Positions 1 to 14,132 of a stretch of 64,000 nt of DNA are shown here, piece by piece. The position numbers and the translations under genes were made by a program. How positions within the stretch are numbered: position 1 is the first letter of the stretch; each line of letters begins with the position of its first letter. The stretch spans positions 7,673,714 through 7,737,713 of the forward strand of contig JAOWCC010001368.1 in NCBI GenBank assembly GCA_030867875.1, written 5' to 3'. This DNA is from Actinernus sp. WN-2022. Its lineage: Eukaryota; Cnidaria; Anthozoa; Actiniaria; Actinernidae. A model generated the notes under the pieces. The model did no database searches and was not told where the DNA came from. It saw only the letters and a list, made by a program, of their open reading frames with translations.

Positions 1-39
1 AGCCAGAGGCTTATGTTTAAGTATTCCGACGAACTCCAG

Positions 40-222
40 GGTCGGATTGGAAGTTAGGTTGGTTTTTGAGGAGGGAGGAAAACCGGAGAACCCAGAGAAA
101 AACCCTCGGAGCAAAGGCGAGATACCAACAAACTCAACTCACATATGGCGCCGCGCACGCGATTCGAACCTGGGCCACAGAGGTGAGAGGCGAAGCGCTT
201 AACCAGTGCGCCACCCGTGCTC
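40..222 (-). repeat. tRNA-derived SINE
   Basis: Read on the minus strand, 222 to about 148 looks like a tRNA head. It has a box A-like TGGCGCACTGG and a box B GGTTCGAATC at tRNA-like spacing. The rest (about 148 down to 40) is a SINE body rich in AACCGGAG-type motifs. I associate this body with SINEs common in coral genomes (recognition from memory, not a search). It is not a functional tRNA gene, because no acceptor stem closes around the boxes. Confidence 0.7.
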
Positions 223-1385
223 TCGGTGTTATCATGTTTAACACATGATAAAACCTGAATCCGGTTGTTCGGCGAAGCAAGGGTAAGCGCTACCCCGAGG
301 TTAAATGGGCAACCCGAGGGTAAACTGCACAGATATATTTAAAGGGATCAATCACGATTTCGATTCCGGGTCGCAACAAATTCCGTTGTTTTCTATCTTC
401 TTTCATGTTGGAGATGCGTGAGGGAATATGTGTTAATGCATTGTAATATAGGACAAAGCAAGTGAGGGGGTATGGGATATTTTGGTCTCAGTAGAACAAA
501 GGAAACAGAGCCTAAGTAGCAATAAGTCGCTATATTCACCGCGTAGCGCGGGTGAATACGAGGCCTACCGGATTTCAGCTAAATTTCAAAAATCAGTGCC
601 AGCAGATTTGTTCAAATTTCGGAGGAAGAAATCGATGAGATGAAAGAAAATGCTGTTTCTAATCACACTAATGATGCAAAGCTCCATGCATGTTTGTCGG
701 AATGCATTATAAAAATTGATTTCATAGTATGATCATGCATGCTATATAAGACTGATATAGCCTGGCCATCACGCATGGTTTGAATTACTCACAATGTATA
801 TGTCCAGCAAAAATAGAAATAAAGATGGTAGACTAGTCTCGTTTTAAGTTTCTTTGATATTCAACTCAGCGTTTCTATATTACCGCCGTTCCCCCCCCCC
901 CCCTCCCCCCACCCTCCCGTACTAAAGTTCAGGTGGAGCGGTGCCACTGAGGCTTTCAACTGAAGCCTGACCTTGTTCAAGACAAAAAAATTGGACATTT
1001 CCATACCTCGTTCCGAAGATAAGTCACTATTTTGTGACCCTGTGTAGACGACAATCCAAGTAACCCTATTCCCTGTTTATCGACTGATTTTTGCGATATA
1101 TGAAAGGGGCTGTTTTACAGTCTAAGACAATATAAATTTTTGCTTAATTTTTTTAATCAGTGATCTGTCTTGAGTTATCCTCTCTTGGTGCAGATTAACC
1201 ATGCGTGCATCGCAAGAAGTCTTGAATATGGTATACAAAAGTGACTTATTACCTTTCTCGGCACAACTTGAACACGGTAATATTGACCAGTGACAAGGTA
1301 TTTGGTGCTTAATGTATATTAGTTGTGGTGTCGTGTAAAAGAAATCTATATTTATAAAAATCATAAAAACTAATCTACTTTAAAC
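223..1385. other. No gene recognised; poly-C tract
   Basis: Non-coding sequence. It contains a short hairpin near 538-562 (ATTCACCGCG facing GCGCGGGTGAAT) and a C-rich run at about 890-915. I see no coding signal, RNA gene or identifiable element end. Confidence 0.5.
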
Positions 1386-1667
1386 CATAGTTAATAGAGT
1401 GGAATGGTTAGGAAACCCGGCAAACTTCAAAGGGGCTAACAAAGGCGCTGCGATTTATGTTGGAAGGGGTAAGACAAAAGATTGTGCACGGTTATAGTTC
1501 ATTAGCGTCCCCTCAACGACTGAACTCACGCGTTTCTATTGGCTGAATGATTAACACATTGGAATTTCTATTGTCTTTTGTGCACGTTCAAGGTTGAAAA
1601 AAGCTAACAAAGACCTATAACAAAGAAGGTCGCTGGGTTTCCTAACCATTCCCCTCTATTAACTATG
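1386..1667. mobile_element. MITE, family shared with 61964-62249
   Basis: About 282 bp with terminal inverted repeats starting CATAGTTAATAGAG and ending in the complement. It is flanked by a 7-bp direct repeat TTTAAAC on both sides (1379-1385 and 1668-1674). A second copy in the same orientation lies at 61964-62249 and differs at scattered bases, so this is a dispersed non-autonomous DNA transposon. The superfamily is not assignable from the ends alone. Confidence 0.8.
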
Positions 1668-2254
1668 TTTAAACTATTTCAATAAAATATAACTTACGGA
1701 TCACTATGGTTAATAATATACATATCCTTGAAGTCTAAAATTCGCGGTAGAAACTGAAGTAACATCAAAACTAAAATTTCTGAATAATTCCAAGGAACTA
1801 AGCCGCTTTGTTATTTCTTTAAGGGGGTATTACAGTTGAATGCGCTTTTTTGCCACGTTTGCGTAGGTTTTACGCCATTTCTCATTGGGATTCTGGATTT
1901 TTTCATGGCTTTGATAAGGAACATTGGCGTTGGCGATTTGATTTTTTTGAGTAAATAGGAAAAAAGAAGGTTTTATGGAGAATTAAAATTGAGAGTTTTG
2001 GTTAATAATTAATAGATGGGCACCAAATTTGTTTGCTATCAACCCGATGTGCTCTCGAGTGAATAGTCAAGTAATTAAGTGTGTACTAATTTATTTTTTT
2101 CTCTTTTTATTTCACCTCCATTCTCAACCCTTTTCCTACAAATTCAACTGTAATCCCCCGTAAGACTCAGTAGCATTTTGAACTTCATGGTCCTTACAAA
2201 TTGTATTACATAAAACCGCGCCTCGATATGTTAGTGAGTCTCATATATCTTGTA
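1668..2254. other. No gene recognised
   Basis: AT-rich sequence with no coding signal or repeat structure that I can identify. Confidence 0.4.
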
Positions 2255-3821
2255 TTAAATCGAGGTGCCAATAACAAATCGCGTGTCCTTAAGGCATAAC
2301 CATTGTTCCTTTTTGTTACAATAGCCTTTAATTAAAATATCTGGTAGACGTCTATTGTGGGCCATGTGAAACAGTTTAGAAATATCTAATTTATAATGGA
2401 AGAACAGGGTGGACCATTGGGTGTGCCTTAACACATCGGTAGAAGGCATGTCCTTTGGTAAACTATATATAATCCTTGCCGCTAAATAATTAAGAATGTC
2501 TTTATTACAACACGCGCCCCACAAGACTGAACCGTATTTTACAGAGGGTACAATGACTTTAGAAATGAAAGTCCTGTAAAATGTTCTTTGGTAAAAACCT
2601 AGATCTTCTTAATAAGTCTAATTTTGTAGCAAAGCTCTTCTTAAGTTCTAATATGAGGGGTGAGTACCCAACTCAGTGTATAGTCCACACTCCAGTCGGT
2701 CATGCCAAACAGACGCGTTGTCCGTTGACCCACTTAAGGGTTGAGTTCCCTATGACCACTAGAGGAGTTGGTCCAATAATTAAAAGGTCCCCCTACCAGG
2801 CAGCATCGCCCTACCAGGCAGCATCGCTTTTGCCTGGATGTGGTGTTACTTATCAGATAAGACACCACGAGTACAACTCTTCAAATGCCTTGTTTAGTTG
2901 CGCTATTGCCGTGTCTGTTGTATCACCGACACGAAAGATCGTAGTGTCGTCTGCGTGCATGTAGAGGGAACCCGAAACAAGAGAGGATGGCAGATCGTTG
3001 GTAAACAGGTTGAAGAGTGTCGGCCCCAAGACAGATCCTTGTGGAATTCCAAACTGAAGACTGGAAGCATACATTTACCACCGTAAATTGCCGTTTTCCT
3101 TTTAGATAGCTTTTTAGCCAGTCGTGTAATGTGCCCGTAATCCCAAATTGCCGTTGTAAAATATTGTGACTGACGCTGTCGAAAGCCTTTTTAAAATCGA
3201 CAAAGGCCCTGCCAAAACCTTTCCTTCGTCAACCGCTTTTCTCCATGTCTCGATCAGATGTATCGGCAACAGTTCATGATCAGTGGAGTGCGGTCGGCCA
3301 GAGCGGTATAGCCTTAAAGGTGTGCCGCACGAGTTCAGTCCGTCGTTCTCTTCGGACTCCAGTATCTTACTTGGAACGCTAAATAGGGAGATCGGTCGGT
3401 AGTTGCCCCTGTTCGATTCAACCTCTCTTTTTAAGATAGGAGCGAGTCTAGCCGTTTTCCAGCAAGAAAATACAGCCTCTTCTATCAATACTGTACCGAT
3501 ACAGGCTGACCAGACGGGGCCAGACTCTTGCATTTCCTGCTAACTTCAGAAGCATTGTCGGTATGTTGTCAGGACGTGTAGACTTGTTGGTTTTAAGATC
3601 TTTGACCTTATCCTCGATCCTGGCTGCGAGCGGTGGTGGTTCGTTCTTTGGGATAATAATTTCATTGGTGGCTCGTCCGTTATCCATTTTCTCCGATCGT
3701 AGCGAAGTAAGAGTTCATAAGACAAGCTTTCTCCTCCAGTTCTTGAGTGCCACACTTTCATCGTATCTTTAATTTTCAGGGGACCAATGTTCTTCTGAAT
3801 TTTAATAAAGCTCACAATCAA
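2255..3821 (-). pseudogene. LINE (non-LTR) reverse transcriptase relic
   Basis: Minus-strand fragments in several frames together form a degraded reverse transcriptase. From 5' to 3' of the element: a linker with DNIPTMLLKLAGN (about 3690-3540); RT block 2 GNYRPISLFSVPSKILE (about 3415-3360); the palm motifs GIPQGSVLGPTLFNLFTNDL and HADDTTIF (about 3050-2930), where HADD stands in place of the usual YADD; and the C-terminal thumb region at 2524-2255. Frameshifts and stops break it, so it is not functional. The style matches the CR1/L2/jockey group. No endonuclease region is visible, so the copy is probably 5'-truncated. Confidence 0.8.
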
Positions 3822-3833
3822 CCATTAAAATCC

Positions 3834-3857
3834 ATATATATATATATATATATATAT
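3834..3857. repeat. (AT)n microsatellite
   Basis: A run of alternating A and T of about 24 bp, just beyond the LINE relic. Confidence 0.9.
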
Positions 3858-3903
3858 TCTCTTGGAATCATATGCCTATTCATAATAGACCCTTTGCAGG
3901 ACC

Positions 3904-4133
3904 TGGTCACGTGACCTTTTTAGCCTGTCAATCAAAAAACATTGGCGATTGCCGAACAACATGAATGCCAGAAATGGAAATAGTAAAAAGCCCCGGCAGT
4001 CAGCAACAAAAATCCTAAATTATAGTGTTTTCAAAAAATTGCCATTTCTTCAGTTTTAACTTGGGCTTTTTACTAATTTCCATTTGTTCTAGCGCCATTT
4101 TTTTTATTGACAGGCTAAGAAGGTCACGTGATC
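3904..4133. mobile_element. Palindromic MITE just upstream of gene 1
   Basis: The left arm GGTCACGTGACC followed by TTTTTAGCCTGTCAAT is mirrored at 4097-4133. The arms are about 40 bp, separated by about 150 bp. Each arm carries a CACGTG E-box. The element ends about 80 bp before the start codon of the PARP12-like gene, so it may lie in or next to its promoter. Confidence 0.65.
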
Positions 4134-4197
4134 ACGTCCCCGATGGGTTGGGGTGGGGGAGGGGTGGGGTACAGCCCCGATTCGTGCGGTTACGAAG

Positions 4198-4219
4198 CCG
4201 GAAGTTCGTGAAAATGGCC
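4198..4219 (+). promoter_or_regulatory. ETS-like plus YY1-like motif at the gene 1 start
   Basis: CCGGAAGT (4198-4205) is an ETS-factor core motif. It is followed by TTCGTGAAAATGGCCGCC, whose end resembles a YY1 site overlapping the initiator ATG. The same arrangement occurs at 24199-24220 before the paralogous gene, while upstream DNA differs completely. This suggests a retained core promoter or initiator. Function is inferred from motif likeness only. Confidence 0.45.
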
Positions 4220-5351
4220 GCCACATTTCAGGATCCAAGAAAGAATGCTGCATTTGAATTGTTTTCTGTGATTTGCTGTAATGGCGGTGGTATGGAGTTG
4301 GGCTTCGCAATATCCCGACTAAGCCCCCAGAGCCGTGAAGTTGTTAATCGCACGGGTGGAAGCAAATTTGTCTCTGAATGCGATCACTTATTGAAGCTTG
4401 AGAAAGACGGAGTCGTGAAAGCGATTTTGCCTTTGAAGTTCTGTCCCCAGGCCAGCGAGAAAGGTGGTTGTTCTCTCGGAAGATCCTGCAGAAAGCTTCA
4501 TCTCTGTCCTTACAACATTAAAGGAAGCTGCTCTTACGGAGAAAAGTGTAGACGCTCTCATAACATCAACGATGAGCACACTGTTTCCATTCTAAGGGAG
4601 TTTGGTATTGTCAAATATATTGATAACATAATTACTTTGCAAAAGCTTCTCAGAAACGTTGTTGATGATACAGAAATTGACAGAGGAGCTGAAAATCGTC
4701 ATGTCCCTGATATCTGCACATTTTATAATACCGTAAAGGGTTGTAGTAAGGGTGACCGATGCCCTTTTTTACATGTCTGTCAACATTTTGTTAATGGTAC
4801 ATGTAAATTTGGAGGTCAATGCAGAAGGGTTCACCATTTTCAAGATCAGCACAATATTAATGTATTAGAAAGTCATCACTTGAATGGACTGGAATTGGAA
4901 ATACTACTACATCTCTTGAATGGCAGAGAAAGGAAGCATACCACAAGCTCAAGTTCTGACATGTCAGAGAAAAACATGCACATTCCAGCAGCAGGAAAGT
5001 CAGCTGCATCCACCAGCTCTGCTGATACAAGTACGACACATGGTTCTCATACTGCTACCAATGCAATATGCATTAAAGATGATGATACAGCTGATATATG
5101 TGGTTTTCATCTCTGTGGGCACTGTTACTATGGTAACACATGTCAGTCTCACCACACAGAGCTACCTTATTTGTGGCAATATAAGGAACTCAATACACAA
5201 GGTCCTTGGAAGAGTCTAATCAGTGATATGAACATGATGGTGGAACAAGCATTTTGTAATGAGGACAAGGATGGCATTTCCCTGATTTTGAATGGAGTGC
5301 AGTATCACATCCACTTTGATGTGATAACTGCAATTCCCCTATCTGTAACAA
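4214..5351 (+). CDS. PARP12: Gene 1 exon 1: five CCCH fingers and first WWE
   Basis: This exon encodes residues 1-379 plus one base. Fingers 1 and 3 are C-X8-C-X5-C-X3-H; fingers 2, 4 and 5 are C-X7-C-X5-C-X3-H. They come as two tight pairs (1-2 and 3-4) plus a lone fifth finger after a Ser/Thr-rich linker (about 243-285). The WWE motif begins LPYLWQYKELNTQGPW. The donor is CAA|GTAAGT at 5352, phase 1. The open frame extends upstream to 4025 without an ATG before 4214, so the upstream part is probably untranslated. Confidence 0.9.
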
Positions 5352-8300
5352 GTAAGTTTTAAAATATACAGCTACTGCTGCTATATACATGTTTATAACC
5401 CATCATGATTGGTGGAATGCATCATGTGACCCAATATTTGCCCTTTGTATTGTAACAATGGTAACCGGTTTAACCGGTATTCCCAAGGGTATGGGAAATG
5501 CATACTTAAGGACAGGGCCATGTGCGCGCGAGAGAGATTAAAGCTAAGAGAGAAGATGGGGAGACGGCTCTGTACGCGATACCTTACGGTTTGGTTTTTG
5601 ACCTGAGTCCGTGGCTACAAAGCCCAAGTATTCTGTCTCGACAAGAGCGAGCAGTAGTTTGCAGTTAACAGTAGTAACCGAGAGAATAAAACAGGTTACA
5701 GTATTAATGAATACACCCCTGGCCTGTGAGCAGATTGTGCACAACCTGGCTCGACCTGTAAAGAAAAATATTTGAAGTATTCTAAAGACCTTAAAAAAAG
5801 GCATGAATAATTCATGAAGCAAAAACAAAGGAAATCACCAAGTGAGAAGCGATTTCATCCTAATTTACATAAACTTTAACTTGGATTTTCTCCGTCAAAA
5901 CAGGTCGTATTGGCTAATTAACTGAATTACATGACTATAAATCTAGACATTTTTTAAGCCGTTTAAAAAAACTCGCAGCAGTGTTTTATCAGATCTAACA
6001 CTCTGGTTGTGCCCTCGTGTTTTAAATCTGATAAAACACTGCTGCTCGTTTATTAAACAGTACATATTCTTGGGTTGCAATCAATCCCTGGAGATTCAGA
6101 AGACAAAGATGGGGCATCCATGTTGGAGGACGGAACAAAAGACACTAATGAAGAATCTTTTGTTAATGTTCCTTCAACATGGCCACCGTGATGTCATGTG
6201 CAACCCAAGAACATAACCTACTGGTACTTTAATTTGTGGCATTGAAACATGCACTGATATTATTTTTTACATTATTCATCTCACATCTGTTCCTCAAAAC
6301 CCACAGGTTTTGGGTGACTGCTCTTTTGCGGTAGCAGCACCCACACTGGAATGTCCTGCCCACTACAATTTGTAATGCTTCTAGTGTTACAGCTTTTAAG
6401 AAGTTGCTAAAAACCTATAGTCTTAACAGTATCGTATTACCAGTATTGTATTACCATTGTTATGCAACACGTCTATATTGATATATTGTAAATGTACTAT
6501 ACTACTTAGTTAGGATTAGTATATACGTAAGCCTATAGGCATTTGTAATGCGCATGTGAGCATCTTCCAATGGAACACACGCAATATAAATATTAAATTT
6601 AAATTTAAAAAAAAGGTTTACTTGTAACATCTAGTACCTGAAGAAGGCTGGTTTGGCCAGCCGAAATATTCATTAATATTCAATATAAAATCCTACGTTG
6701 TGTCAGCTTTGCCGTAGTCCTTGGACTTCGTATTCCTTAAAGTGCCTATCACCCTTTTGCAATTTTGATAGCTTATGAACCTCTGGAAAGGTTTGAGTAC
6801 TTCTGTGAAGAAAGTTTTGGTTTAAAGTGAATAATTTATGTTCTACGCTTGTTTGAAATCGTGTAAATGTGACCTTTCCTGACCCATGACCGCGTAAGTA
6901 AAAGCCTGGGTCGAAACCTGGGTAGAGACGTCATCTTGACGTCATAAAATTAATTCGGCTTTGCAATCATTTGAAGAAATACTTAACATGTTGACTAAAA
7001 TGACTTTTTTCTTTACTAACAACTCAAAAACTGTGTATATTTTCTATGCATCGATGTTGTGATAAAAAGGTGCCATGGAGAATAATGCATTAATGAGATG
7101 ACGTCTACAACAAATGTGGATCTACTCAACTTAACATAAAAACTGAAAATATCATAAGCAGCAAACGCACGAAAATTGTGGTTATGTTTTCATTTCTGCC
7201 GTTCGCGGGAAGAAAGAACGCAATGCTTAATCTTTGTCTGGCAGGCAAATATCAGTGCATATTTCAATGCCACAAGTATTATCTAAAAATACTACCCTAA
7301 TTAAAAAATACAAACAATACTCAAACATGCTTAACCGAATTAAAACTAAATCTAATAAAGACTATTTTACTAGATCATTTCAAATGTATAAAGACAACCT
7401 GAAACATACCTGGAAATTAATAGGCACTCTCATCAAGCGTAAGATGAAAGGCCACTTATGCCCAGCCAGACTTGTTATAAATGGAAAAACATACACAAAC
7501 CAACAAGATATTGCTGAGCAATTCAATTCCTACTTTACCAATATAGGCCCAAACCTAGCTAATGCAATCGAGCATACTGATGAAGATCCAACACAATATG
7601 TGAATAACTCACCTGCCTCAAGCTTTTTTATGTCACCTGTCTCTGAAGATAAAGTATGTCAGCTATTCTCTAATTTAAATGATAACAAAACATCTCTACT
7701 GATACCCAACAAACTAATAAAATTTGCAGCTCAACCTCTTTCTGTAGCTTTTACTAAAAAAATTAATGAATCTATCTTAGCAGGCACTGTACCTAGTATA
7801 TTTAAAATATCAAGAGTAACCCCTATTTATAAAAATGGCATAGTAACTGATCCTGGTAATTATAGGCCCATAGCAATATTGTCACCCTTCACTAAGGTCC
7901 TTGAAAGGATTATTTATGATCAACTTATTACTTTTTTAGATAAACATAATATCTTATCTAAATATCAATTTGGATTTCGAAAAGGACATTCCACTGAGCA
8001 GGCAATCCTTGAATTAACTGATAAATTGAAAACATCAATCGATGATAAACTTATTACATGTGGATTATTTTTAGATTTTTCAAAGGCCTTTGATACTGTT
8101 AACCACAATATTCTATTGAAGAAACTTTATAAATATGGCATCCGGGGAATTCCATTTACCGTAATTGGTTTACCAGCTATTTAGAGAATAGACACCAATA
8201 TGTTAAAATAGGTGATACTGAATCCAGCCCCAAAAAGGTTATATGTGGTGTCCCACAAAGTTCTACACTCGGTCCTCTTTTTCTTCTTTATATAAATGAC

Positions 8301-11300
8301 ATTTCAAATTCATCAACCAAACTTTCTTTTAGAATGTTTGCTGATGATACTAATATATTTTTTGCAAGCAATAGTACAGGTGAACTTGAGTCAGTTATGA
8401 ATGAAGAACTGAAACTTGTTTTTAAATACTGTGCCTTAAATAAGTTATCAATAAATTATAAAAAGTCTAACTATATGATAATTACAACTCCTCAAAGGAA
8501 AAAAAATTATATTGATATTCTGAATCTTCAAAGAAAAAAATCTATTAAATACTTAGGTATATATATTGATGAACATTTAAACTGGAATGACCAAATCAAA
8601 CATGTTAACAATAAAATAGCAAAAAACCTAGGCATTTTATATAATATGCTCAGCCTCCTTAAGTTAGAAAATATTTTCAAATTAAAGTCTGCAGTTTTTG
8701 CTCACTCCATCAGCAATAATGCATTAGGAATTCCAACTGTATTTTCTAATTTCCTAACTCCAGTTTCAGCTGTTCACAATTATATAAACCAGATATGCTG
8801 CTAAAAGCAATTTTTACATACCAAAAGTCAGAACAAATTATGGTAAATTCACCTTTAAATACTCTGCTTCGAAAATATGGGAAACTGTCCCTCTTAGACT
8901 TAAAAACCTACCCAGCAAATTATTTAAACAAAAATACAAAGCATACCTTCTAAGTTGTCAGTCTGCCTGATATTAAATATTCATACAGTCTACCAATGCT
9001 CTTTAATAGTCAATATTTATTATGTCTCTCCACTTGTGTCAATACTATAGCAATCTGATATTACTTTTCTTAATATTTTTCAGTTATATCTTTCAGTATT
9101 ATAATCACCTTTAATGTCTGTTCAATGTATTTATAAATATTTATTTCTGTTAATTTACTTGTATTATTTTAGTGATTAATTGTTATCTCATTATTATCTA
9201 GCTATCGCACAAATATGTTTATGCTTTCTTTTCTTTCCTTTTTCTCCTTTTCTGCTATATTGTATATACTGAGCTCAGATATTCATAATCTATAGTTACA
9301 CATAGACAGTAGTCAACTCGAAAGCCTCGGCTACTTTGACTACTGCACACATATTCCTATCATAGCTCTCTTTTAATTCTATATTATTATATTACTTATC
9401 TTAAAATACTTTAGATTTTGCTTACCTGATTATGTAAACAGTGTGGAAATAAAATTTAATTTAATTTAATTTAATTGAAGTATAAGTTTTTGTTTATGCC
9501 CAAGATATATTCAAAATAGCTACAGCTAGAATTTGAAGTTAAAAGAAAATCTCGACTGTCATGGTGTGCATAGTGGAGTTGATGTATAATTGATGGTTGT
9601 TAATTGGCTGGAAATTGGAACTATATGCAATATTTTCCTTCACGACCATGTCTATACATTGCCTGTTAGTCAATTTTGCATATTTGCTTTGATGTCAACC
9701 ATCCCATATGTATGCATGGTTTGTCAGTTCATATGAAAATCGCTGAAAATAACTGTGGCCCAGACTGTGAATATAGAGGCCACCTTGTCATAACACAGCC
9801 CCTTTAAAAGGTTAACAATCCAGCTATATCATATGTTTCACTAATATAGTAGTATTGTTACATCTGGGTTGCTCAGTGTTTGGAAATATAATATTTTTTT
9901 CTCTCCATACTGTATTTTGAAAGTTTCATCATGATGAATAATTTGGTATAATGCTGTAATGTTTCTTTGTGGGCACGTACTTCATAGGTGCACCCAACCT
10001 GAACATGCGTCGGTTATCAACTCAGTCTTCAGTAAATGCTCCACCTGACCATGTGTATAGCACCAGGTGGTTCTGGTACTGGAAGGATCAAAAGAACCAG
10101 TGGCAATCCTATGACAGCCCAGACGCTGGAGTGTCACCAAACACCACATGCCAACAATCCATTGAGAAGGACTTCCTGGCAGGTATATGTACAGCTTATT
10201 CAAAATACATTTTTTGGGGGGGGGCTTACACGCGGTCATATAGAGTAATTTTAATAGCTTGTTACAGGCTCTCGGGTGCTGTGTAATGAAAATAAAGTGA
10301 TGCCATATATTCTGTTATAATATGCCTTTTACAGGAAACAGTCACGTGCTGATATATCACTTCAGTAACCAATGAATGGATCAGGAAACAGTCACGTGCT
10401 GATATATCACTTCAGTAACCAATGAATGGATCAGGAAACAGTCACGTGCTGATATATCACTTCAGTAACCAATGAACTGAGCTCATAATCCCACGGGAAA
10501 GGCTTTTAACTGGATGGCAAACAATATTCAAAAACGCTGAACATTGTAGAAAGATCGACAATCAATTGGAGGTGGAAAATAGTATTTTCATACAGGTTTT
10601 GCTAATAATTAACACAACAGATGCCGTACATGTGCCTTTAAATAAATGAAGTCATATTTGTTTGCCACCCAGTACAGCCACGTGATCGTATTTTGCGAAA
10701 GGCCCATCCATAAAGCACTTATTTCTCTCAAAAGGCTCAAATCGCGAACGTGGTGTTTTACCAAATTATATGAGAAGCTTAAAACCAATATATAACGTTA
10801 GCTTTTTTGTTCTGGATGATATCCAAGTTATATATGTATATATGGCTTATTTAACGTTAAAACTGCAAATAATATACAGTACAGTATTTACTGCTTGTGT
10901 AACAGTTTGATCTCGTTCTTCTGACGAGAGGACCTGGAATCAAAAGGCTTTTTATGTATGGAAACCCCAGGAGAAGACCTTTCAACGCCGTTTTTATGAG
11001 CTTTTATTATTTTTCATTTTTACCATGAAACACGTAAATTGCGGAAGAAACTCAAGGGGGGGAGGGGGGGGGGGGGGTGGCAGTTCAATGACCAGTTCAA
11101 TTTTTTATCGGTAAAACTAACAATGCTATACATTCTTATAAATGACAGTGTATTTGCACCAGCACTTGTACTGGCCTTTTTAAGATTTGAATCCTCTCTA
11201 CAGCCATTTTATAACGGATTTAAAGTTTTTTCTCTTGCAAAGAATTGTGGGTAAAAGTATAAGCCGACGTCTTTGTCTGTAGATTAGATCTTTATTCACT

Positions 11301-14095
11301 AAACTGTTTTTTTGTTGTTTGTTCGTTCGTTTCTCTGTGTATTTCTGTCCTTTCTAAACTTCATTCTGTAAAAATATTTTCAGCCCTGACTTTTTTCCCG
11401 GGGGGGGGGGGGGGGGGGGATTAGGTTGGGGGGAGAGGTTGTGGATCCCTGTTTGTGACATATTATGTATGTGCCGCGAGGATGGGTTAGGGTTTGGAGC
11501 TCAGTTTGGGCAGGTAGGGTCAGGGTTTTGACCTGATTTGGGCAGATCAGGGTCAGGATTTGAGTTTAATGTGGGTGCAGTCAGGGTCGGGGTTGAGTAT
11601 TTTTAAGGCATGAGGGTCCCCCCCCCCCCCAAAAAAAAGGGGGCAATCAGGTTTTGGAGCTCGGATTTCGGGTCAAACAGGATCAGGGTTTGAGCCTCTT
11701 GGCCTCACATACATATCCATTTTTCATGTAAGTAAGCCCCCAGGCTCTCTTCTTTCCATTTGTGTTAATTTTTTTTTTTTTTTTACTTATATAGGTCAAA
11801 GCACTCACTCATTTAGTGCAGCCATTCACAAGTACACATTGTATCTCAAGACCACACCGATGTATCAAGAAAATAATGCAACTAAAATTAAGAGAGATGC
11901 AAGAAGAAGACCAGAATTTGTGAGCAAACAAAACATGAAGGAAGTGGGACAAAGGTAAGACTCGAATTGTTTGAAAATATACTTGTAGGAACATTTCTAT
12001 TTCGTTTAAATTGGTTGCATAAATACCAACAAAATCAAAAGACCATTTATATGAGTAATGCTGCCGCACCTGAAATGTTAATGTTTAGTACTGTAAATAA
12101 ATTTACCGGCGGTGTTAGACATGCTTTTTTGTCGTAACTACAGCGCGCAGTAAAATCTGTTTTAAGCATTCGGAAATTTCCGGTAACACTTTTTCGGAAA
12201 ATATTTGGGAATAATCTTCTACCGAATCATGACTGTCAGTGAACAAGTTAACGTACTTCGATTTCATTTTGGCGCTTTTGTTTTCGATTTAGTGATTGTC
12301 AAATTCCTGATTTCGAGTGCAATTACAACCCGAAATCCGAAATCTGCCAATGGCAGAATCGAGAAATTGTTTTGATTATATGTTTAACAATCTTATACAG
12401 AAATTGTTCTACTCAAACGCTGATACCTTGCATATATGTAGGGCATTCGCGTTAACATTGCTATGCAGAACAACAACCACTTTAAAGGGGAACTGAACCC
12501 TAAATCAATCCGACGACTAAACAAACTTGTATTCAAGAGAAATAAGTTCTGCTATTTTATTTCTTTGTGGTGCACGTCTAAAAAGAGGAAATACGTTTTG
12601 AAGGTCGAAAAATAGCCGATAATTATGAGTCGTTAGTCCATCTATATGCAAAGCCGAGAACAACATGCCAAAACTAATTTATTCCCCGTATCGTACGTCA
12701 CAGATTACATGAATTGAGCCGTCTGTACTTTGCGGCGGTTGGGAGGAAGATTTTCAGATTTTCTGTCCTTTGACGCAAAACACAGTAAAAAAAGTTTTGG
12801 TACGAGTCTTTTCATGTTTAGATCCACTCATTGAACTTAAGTTGATTTTAGGCTTCAGTTCTCCTTTAAGCCAATTAAGGGCTGTCGTTCCATTACTAGT
12901 CAGTCTTTCCATTAATTTTCGTCTCAAAATGCAGGAAATACCATTTAAGAGGGCTAGATTTTCAACAAATTAACCGCTAGATTAGTGCAAAACTGGGTGC
13001 ACTACGATCTTGCACCACACTTGGGCTTACAATTAAATAAATTAAAAATGTCCAACTACGCCCCTGACAACTATATTCTGGGCGATCTGGGCACAGAAAT
13101 CGATGATGTGCTCAGTTAAGAACTCGATGTCTATGGACGGGGGCAGCTTGCGTCTATAAGGGAGCTACGAAAAACAAAGCGCATAAAATATAGCACGTCT
13201 AAACAGGGTACGAAATTGCGCCTTATTTAGCGCTAATGCGACTAAATTTTGAGTGTAGGTAACCAAAATTTCAGAGTTAGTCGATCGCCAGCTGGCGATT
13301 TACCTAAAATCTTCACAATGTTTTCACAATGTTACTGCTTGTAAGTAAATTTAGCCAATAAAACATGCCAGCAAATGTTCTTTGTCACGTGTCGCTTGAA
13401 ACTTGAAATTGGTCTTTTGGCGAATAAAAAAAATTGGATAGTCGCCAGTTGGTGCCTACGTGAAAAAGTTAATTGGGACCCTGCTGAATAATAGAATAAC
13501 GATTCATCTCTTCACCATGGTGAGTCGTTCGACATACTTTTTGTGACGACTACTTGTTCTCTATCATAGGAGAAAGGCTTCCGTTGCACTCACGTCGCCC
13601 TCGGCTGATTCCTCGATCACCACCCCGTCTCATTGGGACCCAATCCCTAACGGTCATCAGTTTGCACGCGTCACGCTGTCGACGGTCTCTGAAGAGTACA
13701 AGAAAGTAGAAACGCAGTTTCTGCAAAGTCTGGCATCAGAACCAAAGAGGATTATCAAGATAGAAAGAGTACAGAACCCTGATTTGTGGACTGAATTCAT
13801 GCAGTAAGTTTGAAATAGTACTGCTTTTAATTACACCATTTGCTGTTGCTTTGCATCTGCACAGTCAGGCTATAGCCAGAGTAAAAATAAAGATTATGTA
13901 TGTATGTATGTATGTTTGAACAGCTACGAGAAAATCAAACAGCTGTGTTTGTTTGAACACACATGACCCACAACGAAATGAATTATTCCCCCTTCCCCTC
14001 CCCACTGAGAATTTATATTTCTACTATAGTCTTTCATATTATTATATACATATGTAACACGCAACAAACCATCTCATCTCACCGACTCATGGTAT

Positions 14096-14132
<37 letters not shown>

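Noticed and set aside
4025..4213. Upstream extension of the gene 1 reading frame
   Set aside because: It runs through MITE sequence, lacks an ATG and is not shared by gene 2.
6741..7110. Apparent inversion of the MITE centre relative to its arm
   Set aside because: The copy is simply the reverse orientation of 60852-61401 with the far arm missing, since the arms are near-identical inverted repeats.
9969..10286. Open frame around gene 1 exon 2 as a separate gene
   Set aside because: It is the second WWE exon plus intron read-through; splice sites and phases join it to gene 1.
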